Part shown: in pieces, positions 23,276-31,829 of the stretch
Layout of the letters: the number at the start of each line of letters is the position of its first letter
Numbering within the stretch: the stretch's first letter is position 1
Assembly: GCA_947464135.1 (NCBI GenBank)
Contig: CANHVK010000015.1
Coordinates: 1 to 37,608, forward strand
DNA: 37,608 bases
Direction: 5' to 3'
DNA from: Flavobacteriia bacterium
GTDB taxonomy: Bacteria > Bacteroidota > Bacteroidia > Flavobacteriales_D > Crocinitomicaceae
Position numbers and translations under genes: made by a program
The notes under the pieces: model-generated
Databases searched by the model: none
What the model was told of the DNA's origin: nothing
The model's input: the letters and a program-made list of their open reading frames with translations, nothing else

Positions 23276-24259
23276 TTAGTATTTATCTAATTTTTCTTTA
23301 AGTTCATTAATAACATCAATTTCGATTGGGTCAACATGATTCAATTCTGCAAGATAAAAAGAAGCCCAATCTACCACATTAATAAAATGTATAGAACGCT
23401 CCATGATCGTATCTCCTTTAGCCTCCAATGTGTAGATATGTGCATGTTTCTTTGCTATATAATCTCTAGAAAATTCCATACGAACTCTATTTCTATCAAA
23501 CCAATCTTTGGAATCAAAAAATAAAACACCATAACTATCATTACCTAAACCCCATCCCACTAATTCATTATGGTTCATTTCTGGAATTACATGATGAATA
23601 CAAAGAATTTTAGAATTCTCGTTAAACTGTTGTCTTGCACGAATGGCAACTGCTTCATAATTAGAAGCTGAATACATTAGTAAATTTTTTGCCTTGATAA
23701 AAGAAGCTAAACAACGAGCTTCTTTCATAAATTCTTCTTGATTATCAAGTAAAAACGTTGCGCAACTTCTATATCTCTCAAGATTAGAATGTGAAATTAA
23801 TTCTAATTGAGTAAAAATATTCAATAACTGTCCTAATGAAAAAGCCAATGTAGTTCTTGGCGGATTACCCCCCGGAACAAGAACAACTTCATAACCATTC
23901 GATTCACAAAAAGCTTGAAGTTTACCTCCAGATGTTAAGCCTATAATATGAGCTCCCGCTTTTTTTCCTGCTTCTAAAGAATATAATGTTTCTTCCGTAT
24001 TTCCAGAATATGAACATCCAATAACTAAGGTATGTTGATTTACAAATGCTGGTAAAGAGTAATCTTGAACTAATATTATAGGAGTTTTAACTTCATCCTG
24101 AATCCATTGTGAAACAATTTTACCACCGATACCGGACCCTCCCATACCACAAATCACAATGTTGTTAATTTGATATTTAGGTTTCTTAAAAGTATACCTA
24201 GATGCAATCTCTAACGATTCAGTGATATTGTGCGGAAATGCTTCGATCAATTTGTACAT
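23276..24259 (-). CDS. Bifunctional phosphoglucose/phosphomannose isomerase
   Basis: A 327-residue SIS-domain enzyme of the PGI/PMI family, which interconverts glucose-6-phosphate or mannose-6-phosphate with fructose-6-phosphate in glycolysis and sugar-nucleotide supply. The first SIS domain has VICGMGGSGIGG and the phosphate-binding SYSGNTEET. The catalytic region has PEMNHNELVGWG (Glu and His). LVPGGNPPRTTLAFSLGQLL is also typical. The length fits this family (about 320-340), not classical Pgi (about 550). The start is the ATG at 24259, giving MYKLIEAFP: the TTG at 24286 is the end of a TACTTTTG promoter element and is rejected. The gene is transcribed alone, with its own terminator. Confidence 0.93.
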   Translation of the reverse strand: MYKLIEAFPHNITESLEIASRYTFKKPKYQINNIVICGMGGSGIGGKIVSQWIQDEVKTPIILVQDYSLPAFVNQHTLVIGCSYSGNTEETLYSLEAGKKAGAHIIGLTSGGKLQAFCESNGYEVVLVPGGNPPRTTLAFSLGQLLNIFTQLELISHSNLERYRSCATFLLDNQEEFMKEARCLASFIKAKNLLMYSASNYEAVAIRARQQFNENSKILCIHHVIPEMNHNELVGWGLGNDSYGVLFFDSKDWFDRNRVRMEFSRDYIAKKHAHIYTLEAKGDTIMERSIHFINVVDWASFYLAELNHVDPIEIDVINELKEKLDKY

Positions 24260-24283
24260 ATAAGCAATATTTGGATGCTGTGA

Positions 24284-24291
24284 CAAAAGTA
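24284..24291 (-). promoter_or_regulatory. Promoter -7 element TACTTTTG (isomerase)
   Basis: Exact TAnnTTTG match on the minus strand, 24 bp before the ATG at 24259. Its final TTG coincides with the start of the longest open frame. Confidence 0.65.
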
Positions 24292-24340
24292 AGGATTTGA
24301 TTGAAATAATATTTAATTATAAGAATTTTAGAAGAAAAAA

Positions 24341-25846
24341 TTAATAATTTAATCTATCCTTATTTCTCCATAAAGAAGATTGAATACCTATAGATAAAAA
24401 TAAATCTGATTGTCTTTTATTTTCGAAAAATAGTAGCCTAATTCGTGGTTCAATAAAGATATGCAGGTTCTTAGCAATTGTGTTTTTTATAAAAACATAT
24501 GCAAATCTTGTTCCTAAATGAATTCCCCTTAAAGTAACCCCTTGACCTACTCTATTATTAAACTCATACGGGTGTTTGCTATACGATTTATAGATATCTC
24601 CTCCATAAGAAATACTTTTAAACCCTACGCTATCCACTCCTTTAATAAATGCTTGTAAAAAAACATCAATATTAAGATGGTTACGAAATGAAAAATAAGA
24701 ATACTCTTGATATAATTCTGCAAAATTGGAGCCAAGCGAATGACCTATAGGTAATCCTTGATTTCCATAGACAATTCCAGGATTTGTTTGAGAAAATACA
24801 TATGGTCTCATATATGTAAATTCTACAAAATATTTTTTAGCTGTTTTAAGACTATCTGTTGTTTTCTTAGATACTTCTAACCCTAAATTAATACCATACT
24901 TATTTGCCCACCAACCATTTCTTGCTCGAAAAGCAGATAATAAAAAATCATCAAGCAAAAGTTGACCGTAAACTCTTGTTCGATTTAAGCTATTAATATT
25001 TTTCTTTCTACCAAAAACATAAGAAAATTCTGCACCTAAAATTATATTATCAGCCGAAGCTAAATTATACTCTTGTGGTCTAAAGAATAGTATAGGATTT
25101 AAATATTCTACTTCAAATCCTCTATTGTATAGCGTATCTTTAATTTGATAAACAACAGACTCAAATAAACGAAACTGTAACTTTGATAATCCTTTATGAT
25201 TATAGGAAAACACGTGAGATACATTTCCTTTTGGTTCAAAATGACCAGCAATTTTTTCCCTTAAGACATCTTGTCTAAAAGAATAACTTATCGATTTACT
25301 GAATTTTAAACTCAAACTTAGAAAAGGATTACTTATCCCAGTAGATGAAGAATATAATGAACGGTAACTAAATCCAGATTGTGGTCGATCCATTCCTAAA
25401 TTCATAGAAAACAGCTTGATTCTATATGACACAGAACCATTAAAATCTAAATAATAAAGCGTTGGATTTCCAAATAAACTATCTTTTATAGGATTTAAAA
25501 AGAATGACTTTGTTTGCGGATCAGAAAAATAAGGGATACTTGAATTACTTGTTATTCCACCTCTAGAGTAAATGTTTCCTTCCCAATGATGGCCTTTTTG
25601 ACCTATTTTTTGAAACCGATATTGAAGAGAAATTCCAGTCTGATAAAAATTATTTTTAGTAGCAGTAGCAAAAATTAAATCTGGTGCCAATCGAAAATCG
25701 CCAATTAATGAATCTTTATCTCCATATATTAAATTAAACGTTTTATTCTCCATTGGAGAATTTAATGCAGAAATAGAAACAGAATCAATCTCTTGGCTTA
25801 AGGATATAAAATGTATAAATAATAATATGGTCGCTAATATTCTCAA
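24341..25846 (-). CDS. Outer-membrane barrel, RemB/Wzi-like paralogue 2
   Basis: A 501-residue protein with a signal peptide (residues 1-17, ending ISLSQ) and a dense pattern of amphipathic beta strands typical of an outer-membrane barrel. It is a diverged paralogue of the product of the gene upstream: both contain a block of the form 'LP.xH..G.NF.E....Y.Y' (here LPIGHSLGSNFAELYQEYSY) and a preceding 'L.P..F..xx....S..N.I.G' block. I place both loosely with the capsule-assembly Wzi-like / gliding-motility RemB-type barrels of Bacteroidota. That is from overall pattern and is uncertain. Its ATG overlaps the stop of the upstream gene by 4 bp, so translation is coupled. Confidence 0.65.
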   Translation of the reverse strand: MRILATILLFIHFISLSQEIDSVSISALNSPMENKTFNLIYGDKDSLIGDFRLAPDLIFATATKNNFYQTGISLQYRFQKIGQKGHHWEGNIYSRGGITSNSSIPYFSDPQTKSFFLNPIKDSLFGNPTLYYLDFNGSVSYRIKLFSMNLGMDRPQSGFSYRSLYSSSTGISNPFLSLSLKFSKSISYSFRQDVLREKIAGHFEPKGNVSHVFSYNHKGLSKLQFRLFESVVYQIKDTLYNRGFEVEYLNPILFFRPQEYNLASADNIILGAEFSYVFGRKKNINSLNRTRVYGQLLLDDFLLSAFRARNGWWANKYGINLGLEVSKKTTDSLKTAKKYFVEFTYMRPYVFSQTNPGIVYGNQGLPIGHSLGSNFAELYQEYSYFSFRNHLNIDVFLQAFIKGVDSVGFKSISYGGDIYKSYSKHPYEFNNRVGQGVTLRGIHLGTRFAYVFIKNTIAKNLHIFIEPRIRLLFFENKRQSDLFLSIGIQSSLWRNKDRLNY

Positions 25847-27456
25847 AAGTCAAAATATTCGTTATTCAAAGTCGTTCTCAAGCCAAACCAAACGCAATTA
25901 TATGTTTGATGAATTTTGTAATACACACTAGATCTTCCCTGGTATTTCAGAAAGATAACACCATTATATAATTTGTTAAATCGCCATCCAAATTCATAAT
26001 CACCCGTTATAGTATTTCCAAAATCCAACTTACCAAAAGTAAGTCCATTGAAAATAGAAGTTGCTTCAAACTGCTGCAAGTTTGTTCCACCTTGTGTTAA
26101 ATAAATACTTGTTTTTCCTTGAAGATAAAGTCTTTTGTATTCGTAATATAACTTTATAAATATTTCATTAAAATTATTCCCTTTAGGGTGAGCGGTGGGT
26201 AAATTATAATGACTGTATGCTAATTTTGGATTCGCATCTGCATAAAAGTTTTTAGGGACTTGATTCCATTCCAACTGAACGGATGCGTTTTTGATTTTAA
26301 AAGCATCAAACCAATAAAAACCAAGTTGATTTGCAACTAAAAAAACTTTATCTACTTGATCAACTGCTACTTGGCCATATATTCGTATGTCTTTCAAAGC
26401 ATAATCAAGGTTTAAACCACTAATTCCATTTAATACATTCGATCTACCCAAAGAAAAATCATTTTGTAAGAATGGAAAAGGAATTAATTGTTCTAAAATA
26501 AAAGGATGGTAAGTCGTTGAATCCCCTAACAATTGATTTCCAGCTGAAAATAGACTAATCGAAAAAGATGGAGATGGTTTGTAAGTCAAATAATTTAAAG
26601 CGAAAAACTTACTCTCATAATTTGACTCAACCGCTTTAGTCAACGGTTTACGGTATAAATTTAAATTTTTCTGATATAAAACCTGATATTCAAATTTAGG
26701 ATGAATCTTCCAATTAAATCGAATTTTAGGTGCATAAAAACTATTGTCAGATAATAATAATGACCGATAACCAGAACCAATAAAATTTCGATTATTTCCA
26801 GTTTCAATTGAAAATGTTGGATGTAAAGCAAAACGAATTACTCCAGAAGAATAAGCATAATCTAGACCATATTCTTTAAATGGTTTAGTACGAGACCCAC
26901 CTGGAACTACTGCATTCTGTAAACTATAACCGATTAATTGATCTTTTAAGTAATATACAGAAGAGTCCGGCAGAAATTTTTTTGCTGCAAAATATAATTC
27001 TCCTCTGCTTGCCATAAACTCTCGCTCATAATTTTGAAATCGTGCTTGATTTTCAGCAAATGTAAATTGAAATGAAATTTTATCATAAACCTGTCCTTCA
27101 ACATAAATTCCTCTTGTATTTCGAAATAATGGATATCCTGTACTATCAAAATTATTTCTACCTCTGGCTAGATTAATTAATGGATCTATATTAATTTGAC
27201 CTACATCTGTTTTTAACTCCAAAAGATGATGTTTATACAAAAGTTCAGAAAAGTCAAAATACTGTTTACTAGAGTCTCTATTAATATAATGTGTATTTAA
27301 CTCACTTTCATTTTGAGGATAAAAAGTAGAAATACTTCTTTTTCCAGAAGATTTTAAAAAATGGTGTTTATAAAAAGACTCCATTGGTATTAACTTCTGC
27401 TGAGAATATATCATTCCCAAAATGAAAATAAATAACAATGCAGTAACTAACTTCAT
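25843..27456 (-). CDS. Outer-membrane barrel, RemB/Wzi-like paralogue 1
   Basis: A 537-residue protein with a signal peptide (1-18, ending GMIYSQ) and a predicted beta-barrel. The stretch TRGIYVEGQVYDKISFQFTF, the block RNFIGSGYRSLLLSDNSF and the 'HPKGNNFNEIFIKLYYEYK' motif resemble Bacteroidota proteins annotated as Wzi-family capsule assembly or RemB gliding proteins. RemB is needed for normal gliding in Flavobacterium johnsoniae; whether this organism glides is unknown. The ATG overlaps the stop of the CysQ-like gene by one base (TAATG), and its own stop overlaps the next barrel, giving a coupled three-gene operon. The coupling to a PAP phosphatase could hint at sulphated surface polymers, but that is speculation. 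Confidence 0.7.
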   Translation of the reverse strand: MKLVTALLFIFILGMIYSQQKLIPMESFYKHHFLKSSGKRSISTFYPQNESELNTHYINRDSSKQYFDFSELLYKHHLLELKTDVGQINIDPLINLARGRNNFDSTGYPLFRNTRGIYVEGQVYDKISFQFTFAENQARFQNYEREFMASRGELYFAAKKFLPDSSVYYLKDQLIGYSLQNAVVPGGSRTKPFKEYGLDYAYSSGVIRFALHPTFSIETGNNRNFIGSGYRSLLLSDNSFYAPKIRFNWKIHPKFEYQVLYQKNLNLYRKPLTKAVESNYESKFFALNYLTYKPSPSFSISLFSAGNQLLGDSTTYHPFILEQLIPFPFLQNDFSLGRSNVLNGISGLNLDYALKDIRIYGQVAVDQVDKVFLVANQLGFYWFDAFKIKNASVQLEWNQVPKNFYADANPKLAYSHYNLPTAHPKGNNFNEIFIKLYYEYKRLYLQGKTSIYLTQGGTNLQQFEATSIFNGLTFGKLDFGNTITGDYEFGWRFNKLYNGVIFLKYQGRSSVYYKIHQTYNCVWFGLRTTLNNEYFDF

Positions 27457-28274
27457 TATGTATTTGGAATTAATTCAGCTTTCAACGCTGCCGATTTACC
27501 AATAAAATGTGGATTATGTAAATCTTCTTTGTTGTATATGAGAGGCATTCCTGTTTGTAAATGTAAAATCTCACCTCCTAATTCTTCTAAAATTGCCTGA
27601 CCTGCAGCAATATCCCATTCCATCGTTGGGGCAAAACGAGGATAAATGTCGGCAATACCTCTTGCGAAATCAAAAAACTTCAAAGAACTACCTTTTCTTT
27701 TATAAATTACTTCCCCAACCTGTTGCTCTAAATTCGATACAAACTTTTGTGTAGCGGGAGTATCATAACTTCTAGATGCTAATAAAACGATGGGATTATT
27801 TTTTGTTTTCCTTAATTCAACCTGTTTATTTTCATAAACAAAGCCAGTTTCATCATATTTAGCTATAAAAACACCGAATCCTTCACCTCCGTACAATACT
27901 TCTTTATTCACTGGAGAAACGATGATCCCAAAAATGGCTTGTTGATTTTCTATAAAAGCAATATTTATGGCGAATTCACCATTTTTTTTCAAATACTCTT
28001 TAGTTCCATCTAATGGGTCAACACACCAATTTTTGATCCAGTTTTTTCTGATTGAATAAGATTCATTTACAATCTCTTCACAAATTACAGGAAAACCTGT
28101 TTTATTTAATCTTGAAACGATGAAATCGGATGATGCTTTATCCGCTGCTGTAACAGGAGTTCCATCAGATTTATCTGTACTTTCAACGTGACCTTTATAA
28201 AAGTCCATCAAAATAAATGAAGCTTCTATGCCAATTGTTATTGCTTGTTGGTAATGATTTGGTAATCCCTGCAT
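27456..28274 (-). CDS. cysQ: CysQ-type 3'(2'),5'-bisphosphate nucleotidase
   Basis: A 272-residue Mg-dependent phosphatase of the inositol-monophosphatase superfamily. The metal-binding motifs are intact: VICEEIVNE (Glu pair), WCVDPLDGTKEYLKKNGEF and EWDIAAGQAILEE. The KEY after DPLDGT is typical of CysQ, which turns 3'-phosphoadenosine 5'-phosphate (PAP), the by-product of sulphate activation and sulphotransferases, into AMP. Inositol monophosphatase is the alternative, but DGTKEY argues for CysQ. The longest frame starts at a TTG at 28292; the TATTTTTG element at 28281-28288 makes the ATG at 28274 the start. No cysDNC genes are nearby. It leads an operon with two outer-membrane barrels. Confidence 0.9.
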   Translation of the reverse strand: MQGLPNHYQQAITIGIEASFILMDFYKGHVESTDKSDGTPVTAADKASSDFIVSRLNKTGFPVICEEIVNESYSIRKNWIKNWCVDPLDGTKEYLKKNGEFAINIAFIENQQAIFGIIVSPVNKEVLYGGEGFGVFIAKYDETGFVYENKQVELRKTKNNPIVLLASRSYDTPATQKFVSNLEQQVGEVIYKRKGSSLKFFDFARGIADIYPRFAPTMEWDIAAGQAILEELGGEILHLQTGMPLIYNKEDLHNPHFIGKSAALKAELIPNT

Positions 28275-28280
28275 ACAAGA

Positions 28281-28288
28281 CAAAAATA
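28281..28288 (-). promoter_or_regulatory. Promoter -7 element TATTTTTG (cysQ operon)
   Basis: Exact TAnnTTTG match on the minus strand, six bases before the ATG at 28274. Transcription would start almost at the start codon. Confidence 0.55.
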
Positions 28289-28316
28289 ACAAATAAGCGG
28301 AAGTAATTAAAATTGA

Positions 28317-29195
28317 TTATTTTGTACTAATCGTTTTTTTCTTTGTGAAACTCTTTTGTACCGAAAAATAACCCAATGCACCATTGGTAAATAATGGGTC
28401 AGGATTGGATGGAGTAGCACTTTGTCTTCCTCCTTGATTCAAAATCAAATTATAGAAGTAACGAAATACTTTATATTCAATATTTATTAATGTTAATTCT
28501 AATTCAACAGATTCAACCAATGTGTCCTTCCCATCTTTTTCAACTTTGAATTTTGGAAGATCATTCACAATCGTATCTGGTGAAAATTCAGGTAAATCAA
28601 AAATAGGCTTTCTAGTTACAGTAACTCCATCCAAATTTTGATCATCATCAATAAGAATTTTATTGATTTTCACCCCATTTTTCTTTGCTTTATATTGATA
28701 CCAATTCGGTACTCCTTTAGGTGTTTCATTTCTTAATGCGACAACAGAATAATTATATCTTCCAAATGTTTTTTGTTTGTAAACACCAATTGAATCCAAT
28801 GGTATAGAAACTGTTGGACAACTGCTACTTGCAATATAGGTTTTACCTGATTCGATAACTTTTAATTCAAAAGTCTTATTTGCACCAAAAAAATCGACTG
28901 GTGTAGTTGCTACATATTCTCCGTTAGATGCGTGGTTAAATTTAACGGAATTAGTTCCGTTAGTTAATGTTACATCAGCTGTAGTTATTGGAACACCCCC
29001 TATTTCATTATCAAAATTAACCGTTTGTTTGATTGTAATTCTATGGTTCGTACTATCAACATCGATAGGTGCTTCAATAATAATTTTTGGATTTTCTTTA
29101 TTCAAATCTAAATTAATTACCTTTTCACAAGAATAATTAATAAATAATATTATTAATCCAAAAAAATATCGGATAGAATTGAGTTTCGTATTCAT
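28317..29195 (-). CDS. DUF4249 family lipoprotein
   Basis: A 292-residue lipoprotein with lipobox INYSC (C23). Mature sequence EKVINLDLNKENPKIIIEAP, followed by Ig-like beta sheets, is the typical start of the Bacteroidota DUF4249 family, which is regularly encoded beside a TonB-dependent receptor. Later blocks fit the family too: ITTADVTLTNG, NGEYVATTPVDFFGANKTFELKV and SSSCPTVSIPLDSI. It begins 1 bp after the stop of the TonB receptor gene and presumably acts with it at the outer surface, as SusD-like partners do, although it is not a SusD homologue. Substrate unknown. Confidence 0.88.
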   Translation of the reverse strand: MNTKLNSIRYFFGLIILFINYSCEKVINLDLNKENPKIIIEAPIDVDSTNHRITIKQTVNFDNEIGGVPITTADVTLTNGTNSVKFNHASNGEYVATTPVDFFGANKTFELKVIESGKTYIASSSCPTVSIPLDSIGVYKQKTFGRYNYSVVALRNETPKGVPNWYQYKAKKNGVKINKILIDDDQNLDGVTVTRKPIFDLPEFSPDTIVNDLPKFKVEKDGKDTLVESVELELTLINIEYKVFRYFYNLILNQGGRQSATPSNPDPLFTNGALGYFSVQKSFTKKKTISTK

Positions 29196-29196
29196 A

Positions 29197-31515
29197 TTAT
29201 TTAAATTTAAAATTATACGTAATTGCTGGTATCCATCTGAATAGAGAAGTTTGAACTGCTTCTGTTACATTAGGATTTCCTTCTTTTTCACGGAATGCAA
29301 TCGTGTAAGCATTTTCTCTACCATAAGCATTATAAATGGAGAAATTCCAACTACTCTCATACTTTTCTGTATTCTTTCTTATCCAGTTTACTCCTAAATC
29401 TAAACGGTGGTAATTGGGCATTCTACCACCATTTCTGTCAGTATATAAAAATTGAGTCTGACCTTCAATCGTATATTTTCCTGATGGAAAAGTTACCGCG
29501 TTTCCTGTGTAAAACACAAACAATGCTGAAATAGATAATTTTGGCGTTAAATCATAAATGGTAACTACTGATAAATCGTGCGTTCTGTCTTGTTTTGCAT
29601 TATACCAAGTACCATTATTAATTCCTTCAATTTTTCTTTCTGATTTAGATAAACAATAAGAAATCCAACCATTGAATTTTCCTGTTTTTTTCTTTAAAAT
29701 CATTTCCAACCCATACGCTCTACCTAAACCGTAAAGTAACTCTCCTTCTAAAACCTGGTTTGCTTGGGTATTTGCACCATTACGGTAATCAATCTGATTT
29801 TGCATATACTTGTAATACACTTCCGCATTGAATTCATATGCATTTTCTTTGAAGTTTTTAAACCATCCGAATGCAGCTTGATCAGCAATTTCAGGTTTTG
29901 TATTAATAGTAGAACCTAATATAACATCTGTTGGTGAAGCGGTTGTCGCATTCGAAACTAAATGAATATTTTGTGCATTTCTTGAATAAGCTAGCTTGAA
30001 ACTTTGGTCTTCCTTATATGCATAACTCATCGAAAATCTTGGTTCTAAAACAGGATATGTTTTAATAAATTGATTATCTGAATAATTTAAAGTATCATTT
30101 ACGCTTCCATTTGCATCATAGGTATACATTTCCTGACCATTTCCTAAAACGGAAAAAGTAGATAATCTAACGCCATAATTAACTGATAATTTATCATTTA
30201 CTTCCCAATCATTTAAAACAAATAAAGCTCCTTCAATAGATTTCGAAGGATTTAGCTGAACAATACCCGTAGAAACCCCTACTGAACCTAACAATTGACC
30301 AGGTGTAATGTTATGATTAATAACATTTAAACCAAACTTGATTTTATTTTTTGAATTAGCATAATATTGAAACTCTTGTTTCAAATTGTAATCTAATACC
30401 TTCGATTTAATAGTAAAATCAACATTCTCTGCCTTAATGGCGATTTTATAATCATACGAACTGTAAATTACAGATGTATTTGAAAATAACTTTGGAGAAA
30501 TGATGTGGTTCCAACGCATCGTTCCTGTTGCATTTCCCCAATCTATTCCAAAAGCCCCTCCAAAACCTAATTTGTCACGACCGAAATAACCGGACATATA
30601 TAATTTATCTTTCTGACCTAGTTTATAATTCAGTTTTGCATTTAAATCATAGAAATACAACGTATTGTCTTTAAAATCTTCTGTAGCTTTTAGGAATACA
30701 TCAGCATAGGTTCTTCTTCCTGTAATCAAAAAAGAAGATTTATCTTTTACCAAAGGACCTTCTACGTTTAGTTTAGAAGAAATCAATCCTAATCCACCGC
30801 TTACATTGTAACGTTGGTTATTTCCTTCATTCATTTTAATATCTAACACCGAAGACAATCTTCCTCCAAGGTTTGCCGGTTGATTTCCTTTGTATAAAGT
30901 AGCATCTTTAATTGCATCTGAATTGAACGTTGAGAAAAAACCCAATAAGTGAGAAGCATTGTAAACCGGTGCTTCATCCAATAAAATCAAATTTTGATCA
31001 GATCCACCCCCTCTAACATAATAACCAGAATTACCTTCCCCAGCACTTTTTACACCTGGTAATAATTGCATCGTTTTGATAATGTCTTTTTCACCAAGTA
31101 ATACCGGAATTTTAGCAACTGCTTTTGGGTCAATTTTTTCAACACCCATTGTTGCTTGCTTCACATTTGCATCTGCTTTTTGAGCTGTAATAACAACAGT
31201 CTTCAATTCTTTAACTCGGTCTCCTGGGATAAGCTTAACATCCAAACGAGTGTTTGATTGTAAGTCAACTTCTTTTTCAACTGGAACATATCCAATTTGA
31301 TTGTAGATTAATGTGTATTTACCTGCGGGAATGGTAATCGAATAAAAACCGTATTCGTTTGTAAATGAACCTGCGGCAACACCCTTAACTTTTACCTTGA
31401 TTCCAATTAAAGCTTCTCCTTTTGTACTGTCTGATACTGTACCACTTACAGTAAATTTTTCCTGCGAAAAAACAGAGAATGCAGAAAAAAATAAAATAAA
31501 AAAAATATACCTCAT
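29197..31515 (-). CDS. TonB-dependent receptor with carboxypeptidase-like N-domain
   Basis: A 772-residue outer-membrane receptor: signal peptide (1-17), CarboxypepD_reg-like domain (about 20-105, VSGTVSDSTKGEALIGIKV and SFTNEYGFYSITIPAGKYT), plug (about 120-230, KTMQLLPGVKSAGEGNSGYY, VRGGGSDQNLILLDEAPVYN, GGRLSSVLDIKMNEG) and a 22-strand-type barrel ending in YNFKFK. It imports an unknown ligand using TonB energy. At 772 residues it is shorter than SusC-type receptors (about 1000). It forms an operon with the DUF4249 lipoprotein. The TonB box is not obvious. The 116-bp upstream gap holds a TAGTTTTG element and a small A/T-rich hairpin (TTTCTAAA/TTTAGAAA, 31532-31554) that would lie in the mRNA leader. 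Confidence 0.94.
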   Translation of the reverse strand: MRYIFFILFFSAFSVFSQEKFTVSGTVSDSTKGEALIGIKVKVKGVAAGSFTNEYGFYSITIPAGKYTLIYNQIGYVPVEKEVDLQSNTRLDVKLIPGDRVKELKTVVITAQKADANVKQATMGVEKIDPKAVAKIPVLLGEKDIIKTMQLLPGVKSAGEGNSGYYVRGGGSDQNLILLDEAPVYNASHLLGFFSTFNSDAIKDATLYKGNQPANLGGRLSSVLDIKMNEGNNQRYNVSGGLGLISSKLNVEGPLVKDKSSFLITGRRTYADVFLKATEDFKDNTLYFYDLNAKLNYKLGQKDKLYMSGYFGRDKLGFGGAFGIDWGNATGTMRWNHIISPKLFSNTSVIYSSYDYKIAIKAENVDFTIKSKVLDYNLKQEFQYYANSKNKIKFGLNVINHNITPGQLLGSVGVSTGIVQLNPSKSIEGALFVLNDWEVNDKLSVNYGVRLSTFSVLGNGQEMYTYDANGSVNDTLNYSDNQFIKTYPVLEPRFSMSYAYKEDQSFKLAYSRNAQNIHLVSNATTASPTDVILGSTINTKPEIADQAAFGWFKNFKENAYEFNAEVYYKYMQNQIDYRNGANTQANQVLEGELLYGLGRAYGLEMILKKKTGKFNGWISYCLSKSERKIEGINNGTWYNAKQDRTHDLSVVTIYDLTPKLSISALFVFYTGNAVTFPSGKYTIEGQTQFLYTDRNGGRMPNYHRLDLGVNWIRKNTEKYESSWNFSIYNAYGRENAYTIAFREKEGNPNVTEAVQTSLFRWIPAITYNFKFK

Positions 31516-31564
31516 AAATTAATAACAACAGTTTCTAAACAAACTATTTAGAAAAATGTTTAAT

Positions 31565-31572
31565 CAAAACTA
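31565..31572 (-). promoter_or_regulatory. Promoter -7 element TAGTTTTG (TonB receptor operon)
   Basis: Exact TAnnTTTG match on the minus strand, 49 bp before the ATG at 31515. It gives one of the longest leaders in the window, with a small hairpin inside it. Confidence 0.55.
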
Positions 31573-31631
31573 ATCAATTACGACTATTTATATGTAAAAA
31601 TTTCGACAAATGAAAAATTAACCACGTCGAA

Positions 31632-31829
31632 TCACTCTTCAAGCTCTTTTAAAATCTGATTCACATCTTCTTCTGTAGTAGATAATTTCAATTTGCAAAA
31701 TTTTATCAATTCAGCAGCACGTTTCACCTTGATTGCCAAATCATCCACAGAAATTTCACCATCCTGAATTTCTTGTACAATCTCTTGTAACTCTTCAAAT
31801 GCATCTGTGTATTTCATATCATTCTTCAT
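31632..31829 (-). CDS. xseB: Exodeoxyribonuclease VII small subunit
   Basis: The small subunit of exonuclease VII, which degrades single-stranded DNA in both directions. YTDAFEELQEIVQEIQDGEI followed by VDDLAIKVKRAAELIKFCK matches the XseB helix pair. About 65 residues is the usual size. Start choice: a TTG at 31838, ATG at 31829 or ATG at 31817 are in frame. I chose 31829, which overlaps the end of xseA by 11 bp; 31817 would start just after the xseA stop and give the shorter MKYTDAFEEL. It is coupled to xseA and followed by a 116-bp gap to the TonB receptor gene. Confidence 0.9.
   Translation of the reverse strand: MKNDMKYTDAFEELQEIVQEIQDGEISVDDLAIKVKRAAELIKFCKLKLSTTEEDVNQILKELEE

Noticed and set aside
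31532-31554. A/T-rich hairpin in the TonB receptor leader as a riboswitch
   Set aside because: Only eight A/T-dominated base pairs and no conserved aptamer-like sequence; mentioned with the gene only.
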